From assembly GCA_030432175.1 (NCBI GenBank), contig JAUIHU010000138.1:1-9423 (forward strand): a DNA stretch of 9,423 nt, given 5' to 3'. The position numbers and the translations under genes were made by a program. This document shows, one piece after another, positions 1 to 5,862 of this stretch. Each line of letters starts with the position of its first letter. Positions within the stretch are counted from its first letter, which is position 1. The DNA is from Verrucomicrobiia bacterium. Lineage in GTDB: Bacteria > Verrucomicrobiota > Verrucomicrobiia > Limisphaerales > JAUIHU01. The notes below the pieces were generated by a model that saw only the letters and a list, made by a program, of their open reading frames with translations, made no database searches and was not told the origin of the DNA.

Positions 1-1149
1 AATCTGAGGCAAAAAGACCAGCACCCCGCTCACGCCTTCCAGCGCTCCATCAATCAACAAATCCCGAAACTCGCCAGGCCCCATCATCCCGCGAACGCGA
101 TCCGCCAGCCAGGCGAAGGTTCCTTCAATCCAGCCCATGGGAATATCCGCATAACTGAAAATCAGGCTGAACATGCCGACCATAATTACGGCCAATGTCA
201 CCCATCCCCAGAGCCAATGCAGCAAAACGGCATCCAATCGGTCTGTCAGTGAAGGTTGATACTCCTCGGGTGGACGAACTGATAAATCACAAACCTTCTG
301 GATCGCTTCGTATCTTGCCGGAGCCAGCGTTTCTTCCCATTGAGGTTTTTGGGTGTCAAGTTCTTCGCGGACTTCTTTGACTTTCGCGAGTTCCTCCTTG
401 GACAAGCCATAATGGGAAGGATCGTGATCGGTCAGCAGGTAAATCGCTTCCAGACGATCCCGGGATCCCACACCATGCAGCGCTCCGGATTTGGCGAGCT
501 TTTCCGTCGCCTGGTCCCAGATCCGATTCCAGGCTTCTGTGTATTGAACTTCAAATTTTGAAACCGGAATGTCGCTCCGGCTCATGGCCAGTTTCAATTC
601 AGTGATCCCAACTCCCTGATGCGCTCGACAGGCAATGACCGGTATGCCGAGCGCCTCTTCCAGGCCATCGACATCTATTTTGAAGCCACGCTCCTCGGCA
701 ACATCGACCATGTTCAATACCAGGATTGTCGGTAAGCCCAGTTCCAATACCTGTGAGGTGAGAAAGAGGTTCCGTTCCAGGTTGGAAGCGTCAACGACAC
801 ATAAGGCCACATCCGGTCGTACGGTATCTGCTCTTCTCCCCAAAAGCACATCACGCAGCACCGCCTCGTCCGGGGAATGCGCATTCAGACTGTAGGATCC
901 AGGAAGGTCAATGATCCGAAACCGTTCTCCGTGTTGTGAAAAGCATTCACCCTCTTTGCGTTCAACGGTCACTCCCGGGTAATTGCCTACTTTCTGGCGC
1001 ATACCGGTCAGGCTGTTGAACAGAGTTGTTTTCCCGCAGTTTGGGTTTCCAATCAGCGCAAAAGTTTTTTTGGGAGCTTTGCCTCCGCCTGGCGTTGCTG
1101 TGGTTGCAATAGGAGGTTCAGGATTGGGTGAAGAAGGTTTTTCAGCCAT
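1..1149 (-). CDS. feoB: Ferrous iron transporter FeoB, N-terminal half (partial at window edge)
   Basis: FeoB is the inner-membrane Fe(II) permease with a cytosolic G-protein domain. The frame is open from ATG at 1149 to base 1, about 383 codons of a protein usually 650-800 aa long, so the C-terminal half lies outside the window. Seen in the translation: a Pro/Ala-rich N-terminal tail (about residues 1-29), G1 GNPNCGKT (34-41), the switch-I segment VGNYPGVTVE, G3 DLPGSYSL, G4 NMVD, a helical spacer domain, a first membrane segment after LLHWLWGW, and the core signature GVLVFLPQI at the cut edge. The ATG was chosen because it lies 34 bp after the feoA stop and gives an N-terminus of usual length; no clear ribosome binding site precedes it. 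It is the last visible gene of the feo locus. Identity is certain; the length and any downstream FeoC are unknown. Confidence 0.98.
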   Translation of the reverse strand, partial: MAEKPSSPNPEPPIATTATPGGGKAPKKTFALIGNPNCGKTTLFNSLTGMRQKVGNYPGVTVERKEGECFSQHGERFRIIDLPGSYSLNAHSPDEAVLRDVLLGRRADTVRPDVALCVVDASNLERNLFLTSQVLELGLPTILVLNMVDVAEERGFKIDVDGLEEALGIPVIACRAHQGVGITELKLAMSRSDIPVSKFEVQYTEAWNRIWDQATEKLAKSGALHGVGSRDRLEAIYLLTDHDPSHYGLSKEELAKVKEVREELDTQKPQWEETLAPARYEAIQKVCDLSVRPPEEYQPSLTDRLDAVLLHWLWGWVTLAVIMVGMFSLIFSYADIPMGWIEGTFAWLADRVRGMMGPGEFRDLLIDGALEGVSGVLVFLPQI

Positions 1150-1183
1150 TTGCCGGTCGTTGTATTTTGGAATCTCGATCAGA

Positions 1184-1423
1184 TCAGTTTTTCAATTGCA
1201 CCTGGATTCGTTCCGCTTCATGCGCTCGGATTGAGAGGAGTGATCCTCGCACTGAAATTTCGATCGGATCTCCCAAAGGCGCTTTGCGGACCAGTTGGAC
1301 CTGGGATCCGGGGATGAGTCCCATTTCGCGCAATCGCATCAAAGAATGATCGCCTGGCAGAAAAGATTCCACCATGGCTTTTTCGCCAATTTTCAAGTCA
1401 GATAATTTCGTCGTGCTTTCCAT
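1184..1423 (-). CDS. feoA: Ferrous iron transport protein FeoA
   Basis: This is a small cytosolic SH3-like protein that partners FeoB in Fe(II) uptake. Starting at ATG 1423 it is 79 aa, typical for the family. The frame shows the family pattern: LSDLKIGEKAMV, then LMRLREMGLIPGSQVQLV, then the hallmark APLGDPIEISVRG, ending with HEAERIQVQ. An in-frame TTG at 1435 would add four residues (MIVF), but the ATG gives the more usual FeoA start (MESTTKLSDL). Neither start has a recognisable Shine-Dalgarno sequence. It precedes feoB by 34 bp and is very probably co-transcribed with it. A terminator-like hairpin sits about 75 bp upstream, between it and the FeoA paralogue. Confidence 0.95.
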   Translation of the reverse strand: MESTTKLSDLKIGEKAMVESFLPGDHSLMRLREMGLIPGSQVQLVRKAPLGDPIEISVRGSLLSIRAHEAERIQVQLKN

Positions 1424-1497
1424 GAAAACTATCAATTCAAGAGACTTTCGATCAGTTGCATTCGATTTTGTTGGAATCGAACTTAAGCGGCTTTTTC

Positions 1498-1546
1498 AAA
1501 AAGAGGAAGGCTCAATGGAACGCTTTTTCAGTTCCTTTGAGCCTTC
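1498..1546 (-). terminator. Terminator-like hairpin between the two feoA genes
   Basis: Bases 1531-1546 and 1506-1521 form a 16-bp inverted repeat (GAAGGCTCAA/GGAAC arms) with one internal mismatch at 1516/1536 and a 9-nt loop. Read on the minus strand, the stem is followed at once by CTCTTTTTG, a short U-tract, whereas the plus-strand flank has no T-run. It therefore looks like an intrinsic terminator for the upstream FeoA-like gene, lying about 90 bp after its stop and 75 bp before feoA. It could act as a partial terminator or attenuator that sets different levels for the paralogue and for feoAB, or it could simply end a separate transcript. Confidence 0.75.
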
Positions 1547-1584
1547 TTCAGGAAAATGGCAGGGATCTTTCCCCGTCTGTTCGG

Positions 1585-1610
1585 TCGCTTGCGAGCAGGT
1601 AAACAAGCGA
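1585..1610. repeat. Small inverted repeat in the feo intergenic region
   Basis: TCGCTTG (1585-1591) and CAAGCGA (1604-1610) are a perfect 7-bp inverted repeat with a 12-nt loop, located just after the stop of the FeoA-like gene and before the stronger hairpin. There is no adjacent T-run on the minus strand. It could stabilise the 3' end of the message or be chance. Confidence 0.3.
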
Positions 1611-1635
1611 TACTAAATGCGTTTCAACCCCCGGA

Positions 1636-1902
1636 TCAAATAGTGGAAGGTTCCACTAAAATTGACTTTGCCAGGTGAGCGCTCAGAGCTACTTTCGCTC
1701 CACAGATCTCGCACAACAGACAGCTGGATTTATTCACCAGATGAAACTCGCTGGATTCACAGAAGCCCATCTCTCGCAGCCTTCGACACAATCCAGGTTG
1801 CGCGGATAGTTCACGGACTCGATACCTGCGTCCGGCGCAAGCTTCGTTCAATGGACAGGTTGTGAGAATCGGGGCAGTTCCGATTTGGGTCTGTTGCTTC
1901 AT
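1636..1902 (-). CDS. Cysteine-rich FeoA-domain protein (FeoA paralogue)
   Basis: This is a FeoA-family protein of 88 aa from ATG 1902; an in-frame GTG at 1911 would add MKH. The core RRYRVRELS...GLCRRLREMGFCESSEFHLV aligns with the FeoA SH3-like fold (compare LMRLREMGLIPGSQVQLV in the neighbouring FeoA). The usual APLGDPIEVRVRG strand is replaced by SSCLLCEICGAKVALS. Counted from the ATG there are seven cysteines, at about residues 16, 22, 39, 48, 61, 64 and 67, the last three forming CxxCxxC. It is the first gene after the candidate iron-responsive promoter and lies upstream of feoA-feoB in the same orientation. Presumed role (inference): an accessory or regulatory partner of FeoB, perhaps binding iron, an Fe-S cluster or zinc. 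A palindrome (1641-1658) overlaps its last codons. Family membership is fairly sure; the function of the cysteines is unknown. Confidence 0.85.
   Translation of the reverse strand: MKQQTQIGTAPILTTCPLNEACAGRRYRVRELSAQPGLCRRLREMGFCESSEFHLVNKSSCLLCEICGAKVALSAHLAKSILVEPSTI
1641..1658. repeat. Palindrome over the 3' end of the FeoA-like gene
   Basis: TAGTGGAA-GG-TTCCACTA is a perfect 8-bp inverted repeat with a 2-bp centre, covering the codons for the C-terminal LVEPST. As RNA it could form a 7-bp stem with a 4-nt loop just before the stop codon. It has no T-tract directly after it, so it is not a standard terminator; it may be an RNA 3'-end structure or coincidence. Confidence 0.35.
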
Positions 1903-1919
1903 GTGCTTCACTTTCTGCG

Positions 1920-1938
1920 TTTGAGACTTATTCTCAAA
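1920..1938. promoter_or_regulatory. Candidate Fur-family operator 1 (feo promoter, downstream site)
   Basis: TTTGAGACTTATTCTCAAA is a 7-5-7 inverted repeat. Its inner 15 bp (1922-1936) fit the 7-1-7 layout of Fur-family boxes (TGATAATnATTATCA type) with a TGAGA/TCTCA core. It lies about 20 bp upstream of the FeoA-like start, where a bound repressor would cover the transcription start region. A second copy of the same core sits at 1980-1994. Confidence 0.65.
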
Positions 1939-1949
1939 GAAGATCTAAA

Positions 1950-1978
1950 AAAATATAAAATCAGAACTTCAAATGCAA
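1950..1978 (-). promoter_or_regulatory. Candidate sigma70-type promoter of the feo locus
   Basis: On the minus strand, TTGCAT (1978-1973) and TATTTT (1955-1950) are spaced by 17 bp in a very AT-rich stretch, about 45 bp before the FeoA-like start. The match to consensus is modest. The support is mainly positional: the two palindromic operators lie immediately upstream of the -35 and around the expected start point. Confidence 0.4.
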
Positions 1979-1979
1979 A

Positions 1980-1994
1980 TGAGATTTAATCTCA
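1980..1994. promoter_or_regulatory. Candidate Fur-family operator 2 (feo promoter, upstream site)
   Basis: TGAGATTTAATCTCA is a 15-bp palindrome with perfect 6-bp arms and the same TGAGA-N5-TCTCA core as the site at 1922-1936, 58 bp centre to centre. It abuts the proposed -35 element. Two copies of one palindrome in front of a ferrous iron uptake locus make an iron-responsive Fur-family regulator the simplest explanation. The exact family member (Fur, Mur, Zur or PerR) cannot be told from sequence alone. Confidence 0.65.
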
Positions 1995-2004
1995 ACAGCA
2001 AAAT

Positions 2005-2016
2005 AATAGCGCTATT
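2005..2016. repeat. Perfect 12-bp palindrome AATAGCGCTATT
   Basis: This self-complementary 12-mer sits between the upstream feo operator and the terminator of the phosphatase gene. It may be a binding site for another dimeric regulator, but a single short palindrome can arise by chance. Confidence 0.3.
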
Positions 2017-2060
2017 TGAACGGCGGAAAAGAAAATTCTTTATCAGAATGTGTTTTTTTG

Positions 2061-2097
2061 AAAAAGCCTGCCAACGTTGACCGAATGGCAGGCTTTT
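2061..2097 (-). terminator. Intrinsic terminator of the phosphatase gene
   Basis: AAAAGCCTGCCA (2062-2073) and TGGCAGGCTTTT (2086-2097) form a perfect 12-bp stem with a 12-nt loop. Read on the minus strand, the GC-rich part ends in GGCTTTTTC, a standard rho-independent layout, about 35 bp after the phosphatase stop codon. It separates that gene from the feo promoter. The A/T ends are symmetrical, so weak activity on the plus strand is possible, but no plus-strand gene precedes it. Confidence 0.85.
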
Positions 2098-2132
2098 GTG
2101 AAGATTTTGATCGTCCGACTGATCTCCGAGAA

Positions 2133-3572
2133 TCAGTACGGCAGGGTATTCTCAAAAGATCTTTCCGGGGTGGCCGTAATCGGGTCGTCACTCAGGGTTT
2201 TCACTCCGTCCGCGTCTTTTTCCAGCACGAAAGCGTCGTAGAGTTCTCCTGAAGGGAGGTAAGCCGAGTACTCGATGGTTCTCTGTGACACTTTGATGGT
2301 TTGGAAAAGCTGGGTGTTCTCTGCCATACGTACTACTTTGGCTCCGGCCTCTGCATAGGCATTCCAGCGATCGGTCTTCACCTGATACATTTTGGCTCCA
2401 CTTACAGAATTGACGTAAACTGAACCGACCTGGTTTGGGTTGTCGGTTTCTCTTCCGGTCAAAGCTGAAGTGTGCCCGCGAGCATAGGTGTGGTCGTGGC
2501 CCTGCAGAACGAGATCTACGTCATACTTATCCAGCAAAGGTTTCCAGGCTTCGCGGCGCGGTGTGTTGTCCCGGTTGTTAGCCGAATTAAAGATCGGGAA
2601 GTGAAAGGTGAGTATCACCCACTGCGCATCGTGGCCGGTGAGTTTGGATTCCAACCATGCTTTCTGTTCCTGGACGCCGTCCAAAGTATTCAGAGCAATG
2701 ATGCGAGTTCCTTGATAGTCAATCACATAGCAGGTTTCTTCCAGGTCCGCTGGAGTAGATTCCTCAACTTCGTATTCAAACTGCGGCCGCCACTGAATGG
2801 ATAAATGACTTGGCTGACCTTTGCGCTCCTGGGTGTAAGCGCGATATTCGTGATTCCCCGGAACTGCAATGGCCGGAATCATTCCGTGAATCCAACCCAA
2901 CGCTTCAAACCATTCGCCCCATTCCAGATCCGTGTGAGCGTTATTGACTAAATCACCGGCGTGAATAATGAAGCTGGCGTCAGGTTGTTTCGTATAAGCA
3001 GATCGAATCAATCTCGACCAGTGGGAGTGAATCCCGTTTTGCGCGTCCCCAACGTAAATAAACGAGAATGGGGCCGGACCGTTTTTTGCTGTTCGAAATT
3101 GAAACCATTCCGACCAACGCTCTTTCCCGTCACCGACTCGATAAGCGTACAAGGTATCCGGGCTGAGGTTTTCGAAAGTCGCTGTATGAAAATGAACGGT
3201 CCAGTCCGGGTTGCTGTAGGCTTGATCCAGGCAAAGACTTTGGGTTTTGGCTTGGACAGATTCGGCGGTTTTGGAGAATCCAGGAGCCGCAGCTGCGAGA
3301 GCGATTTCAGCAAATCCATTGGCAATCGAAGTATCAGTGCGCCAGGTGACGGACTGGGATGTTGCTGGATCGCCCGACCAGGTCAGCATGATGCGGTCCG
3401 GGTCCGGAGTCGGTTTTGCCCAGCGACGGGGCGTTTCTTCAGATGTGGAATCCTGCGCCAGGGCGGATCCAGCGCTGGCGGCAGCGACCAGAGCGGCGCT
3501 GATCCACAAACGGGATAACAGCGTTGAGGCGCTCAGGTGAACTTTGGGGTTAACTCTTTTATTTTGACTCAT
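2133..3572 (-). CDS. Secreted purple-acid-phosphatase-like metallophosphoesterase
   Basis: This is a predicted exported phosphatase of 479 aa from ATG 3572. That start puts a signal peptide in place: basic N-terminus, hydrophobic run LWISAALVAAASAG, cleavage after SALA. A TTG at 3659 would add 29 residues that spoil it. An Fn3-like N-terminal domain (about 58-162: PDRIMLTWSGDP, SVTWRTD, LSPDTLYAYRVG) precedes the catalytic domain with GDA (D176), GDL (D207), GNHE (N240, H241), FHFP (H324) and GHDH (H359, H361), the two-metal phosphoesterase set. In true purple acid phosphatases the second motif reads GDxxY; here it is GDLVN, so the tyrosine ligand of Fe(III) appears missing. It probably cleaves phosphate esters in the periplasm or outside the cell; the substrate is unknown. 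It is transcribed alone and ends at a strong terminator. Confidence 0.9.
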   Translation of the reverse strand: MSQNKRVNPKVHLSASTLLSRLWISAALVAAASAGSALAQDSTSEETPRRWAKPTPDPDRIMLTWSGDPATSQSVTWRTDTSIANGFAEIALAAAAPGFSKTAESVQAKTQSLCLDQAYSNPDWTVHFHTATFENLSPDTLYAYRVGDGKERWSEWFQFRTAKNGPAPFSFIYVGDAQNGIHSHWSRLIRSAYTKQPDASFIIHAGDLVNNAHTDLEWGEWFEALGWIHGMIPAIAVPGNHEYRAYTQERKGQPSHLSIQWRPQFEYEVEESTPADLEETCYVIDYQGTRIIALNTLDGVQEQKAWLESKLTGHDAQWVILTFHFPIFNSANNRDNTPRREAWKPLLDKYDVDLVLQGHDHTYARGHTSALTGRETDNPNQVGSVYVNSVSGAKMYQVKTDRWNAYAEAGAKVVRMAENTQLFQTIKVSQRTIEYSAYLPSGELYDAFVLEKDADGVKTLSDDPITATPERSFENTLPY

Positions 3573-3595
3573 TTGTAAAAAATTTTGGCTGGCGT

Positions 3596-3609
3596 AGCCT
3601 TTTAAGGCT
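3596..3609. repeat. Short inverted repeat in the phosphatase leader
   Basis: AGCCTT-TT-AAGGCT lies 24 bp upstream of the phosphatase ATG and could form a small hairpin in its 5' leader or bind a regulator. The support is the symmetry only. Confidence 0.25.
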
Positions 3610-3667
3610 GTTTGAGATCTGAATAAAATATATTCTGTATTGTCCAAATAAAGGATCAAATAGCGAA

Positions 3668-3695
3668 TTGAAAATCATTCGCAAATCATTAAGAT
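3668..3695 (+). promoter_or_regulatory. Candidate promoter of the cytochrome/HXXSHH gene pair, with tandem AAATCATT
   Basis: TTGAAA (3668-3673) and TAAGAT (3690-3695) are spaced by 16 bp, 42 bp before the first ATG of the rightward gene. Within it, AAATCATT occurs twice (3672-3679 and 3683-3690) at an 11-bp step, one helical turn, as expected for a regulator binding direct repeats on one face. A second TAAGAT follows at 3700-3705. The assignment rests on pattern only. Confidence 0.35.
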
Positions 3696-3737
3696 TAACT
3701 AAGATCAGTTGAAGCAACCGCTTTTGGGCAGAGCTTT

Positions 3738-5768
3738 ATGACGGGTATTTTGAAATTATTTCAATCACAACAACCATCTTCGCGGTTCGCTGTGAAGTTT
3801 AAGAATCAGTTGAGTGGCATGAGAGTCACATCTGCTTTGCTTACATTTTTATGTTGTAGCGTGTTGACCGGCCCATTGTCTGTCCATGCTGCCAGTGAAG
3901 CCGAGTTGGAGGAGACTTTCAGCAAGGAAGTCCGTCCGCTGATGGATCGCTATTGCTTTCGTTGTCACGGAGAGAAAAAGCAGAAAGGTGGAATCAATTT
4001 TGAGAATTACGAAAATTTTTCTCAGATAAAAAATCGCCTGGATCTCTGGGAGAACGCCAAAGAGCGGATTCAGTCCTATGAGATGCCTCCCGAAGGCAGC
4101 AAACAGCCGGATTATAATCAATTTCAAACAATGATGCGCTGGATGCGATCGCTGCCCAAGCCGGAGATTGATTGCAACAAACTGGCATCGGACCGCACCC
4201 AGAGTTATTACCGTGGCTACGTCATGAGTCGCCGTTTAACTCGTGAAGAATATGGGAATTCATTGCGGGATCTGGTTGGTGTGAGTCTGCCGGTTTCAAA
4301 GATTTTACCTAAGGATGGCGCGGGTGGAGAAGGTTTTGACACCAATGGCGATACACTTTTCACATCGCCTCTGGCTCTCGAAAGATACATGGAGTGCGCT
4401 GATACAGCGCTGAGGAAATTGTTCCCAGGCGAATGTGAAATGCCTGCCGCGAAATACTCCGATGCGCGGGCAAAAATCATGACCGTTGTTCCGGGGCCAG
4501 ACACTCCGGTTGATGAAGCTGCGAAGGAGATTGTTTATTCCTTTGCCAGAAAAGCTTTTCGCCGGACAGTGGATGATTATGAAATGGAAAGGTATTTGGA
4601 ATTGTTTGAACGTTCTTATGAACGTCGTGGCTCTTTTGATGATGCGATCCGGCTTGCGTTGAACGGGATCCTGCTTTCCCCGAATTTCCTCTTTCTCGCT
4701 GAACCGGCGCCTGATGAAGGTGGTGTGCATCCGCTGGCTCCTTTTCCGCTAGCTTCCAGACTGTCCTATTTTATCTGGGCATCAACACCGGATGAAAGGC
4801 TTCTGGATCTCGCTGAATCGGGTGAGTTATTGAAGGAAGATGTTTACCAATCTGAGATTTATCGGATGTTGGATGATCCTAAAGCCCGAGGGCTGGCTGA
4901 AAGATTTGCCATGCAGTGGTTGGAGCTGGAGTCTCTGGGTGAGGCATCCAAGTTGGACCCGGTGAGATTTCCGGAATTCACTCCCGAGTTGATTGAAGAA
5001 ATGAAGGAAGAGGTGGTGGTCTTTTTCCATCATTTGTTCAGCGAGGACCGACCGGTGACTGAGCTGTTTGATGCGGATTACACCTTTGCTGGACCTCAAC
5101 TTGCCCAAATCTATGGAGTGGATTTGCCGGAAGTGGATCGAGCTGAATTTCAACGTGTAGTATTTGAGAATAACCCGACTCGTGGTGGCGTGCTTGGCAT
5201 GGCTGCTGTTCATGCGGCGACTTCCTATCCACTAAGGACCAGTCCGGTTTTACGTGGAAAATGGATTCTGGAGTCCATTCTGGGGGATCGCATTCCGCCT
5301 CCGCCGCCGAATGTTCCTGCGCTGGAAGTGGATGATGAAAAAGTTTCGGCAGCTTCTCTTCGTGAGCAACTGGAGTTGCACCGGACCCAACCCGATTGTG
5401 CGGCCTGTCATAACCGGATGGATCCTCTCGGTTTTGGGATGGAGAATTTTGATCCCCTTGGACGCTGGCGGGATTCGATGGAAGGCGCTGAAATCAACGC
5501 TACCGGAACATTGCCTTCTGGAAGAACATTTACAGGTCCCGGAGAACTGAAGCAGGTATTAATGGAACAAAAAGGCAAGGCGTTGAGACACATGGTCAAG
5601 AAAATGGTGGGGTATGCTTTCGGGCGTTCCTTGAACAAGTTTGATCAGTGTGTGATTGACGACACGATGGAAGCATTGCAGTCCAATGATTATCGGGCAT
5701 CTCTGATGGTGGAAACGATTGCCACCAGCTATGCCTTTCGCCATCGCTATTATCCGAAGTCCGAGTAG
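3738..5768 (+). CDS. Exported planctomycete-type cytochrome c protein (DUF1592/DUF1588/DUF1587/DUF1585/DUF1595)
   Basis: This multidomain extracytoplasmic protein of 676 aa belongs to a family abundant in Planctomycetota and Verrucomicrobiota. Order seen: signal peptide, PSCyt1-like cytochrome region with CFRCH (C73, C76, H77) and EMPP (M116, possible axial ligand), PSD3/DUF1587 (about 162-228, SRRLTREEYGNSLRDLVG), PSD5/DUF1595 (about 259-325), PSD4/DUF1592 (about 330-465, ASRLSYFIWASTPDERL), PSCyt3/DUF1588 (about 482-575) with a second heme-like CAACH (C554, C557, H558), and PSD2/DUF1585 (about 600-670). A start at ATG 3819 (residue 28) would give a cleaner signal peptide, MRVTSALLTFLCC...SVHA; neither start has a clear ribosome binding site. 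The two CxxCH motifs suggest covalent c-type heme and electron transfer outside the cytoplasm. The substrate and partners are unknown, apart from the adjoining HXXSHH protein with which this family regularly pairs. Confidence 0.93.
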   Translation: MTGILKLFQSQQPSSRFAVKFKNQLSGMRVTSALLTFLCCSVLTGPLSVHAASEAELEETFSKEVRPLMDRYCFRCHGEKKQKGGINFENYENFSQIKNRLDLWENAKERIQSYEMPPEGSKQPDYNQFQTMMRWMRSLPKPEIDCNKLASDRTQSYYRGYVMSRRLTREEYGNSLRDLVGVSLPVSKILPKDGAGGEGFDTNGDTLFTSPLALERYMECADTALRKLFPGECEMPAAKYSDARAKIMTVVPGPDTPVDEAAKEIVYSFARKAFRRTVDDYEMERYLELFERSYERRGSFDDAIRLALNGILLSPNFLFLAEPAPDEGGVHPLAPFPLASRLSYFIWASTPDERLLDLAESGELLKEDVYQSEIYRMLDDPKARGLAERFAMQWLELESLGEASKLDPVRFPEFTPELIEEMKEEVVVFFHHLFSEDRPVTELFDADYTFAGPQLAQIYGVDLPEVDRAEFQRVVFENNPTRGGVLGMAAVHAATSYPLRTSPVLRGKWILESILGDRIPPPPPNVPALEVDDEKVSAASLREQLELHRTQPDCAACHNRMDPLGFGMENFDPLGRWRDSMEGAEINATGTLPSGRTFTGPGELKQVLMEQKGKALRHMVKKMVGYAFGRSLNKFDQCVIDDTMEALQSNDYRASLMVETIATSYAFRHRYYPKSE

Positions 5769-5862
5769 CCCGGTAATAGAAAGTTATGGTTTGAGCGGCG
5801 CTGAAGCAATGCAGCACGACTCGAATCAGCCAGCTGTTTTTAGATTAGATCACAAACGAAAT

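Noticed and set aside
1640..1660. The palindrome at the end of the FeoA-like gene as an attachment site or terminator
   Set aside because: There is no T-tract, no integrase or mobile gene in the window and no second copy; it stays only as a repeat.
2961..3518. A 185-codon plus-strand open frame opposite the phosphatase gene
   Set aside because: It lies fully inside the conserved phosphatase on the other strand, and its translation shows no fold-like pattern or known motif; it is a shadow frame.
3611..3625. TTTGAGATCTGAAT upstream of the phosphatase as a third Fur-like site
   Set aside because: It shares the TTTGAGA half with the feo operator, but the second half does not fit the 7-1-7 symmetry, so it is not supported as an operator.
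4305..5213. Minus-strand open frames of 141 and 128 codons inside the cytochrome-like gene
   Set aside because: They are antisense to a well-recognised multidomain protein, have low-complexity and unlikely compositions and no family resemblance.
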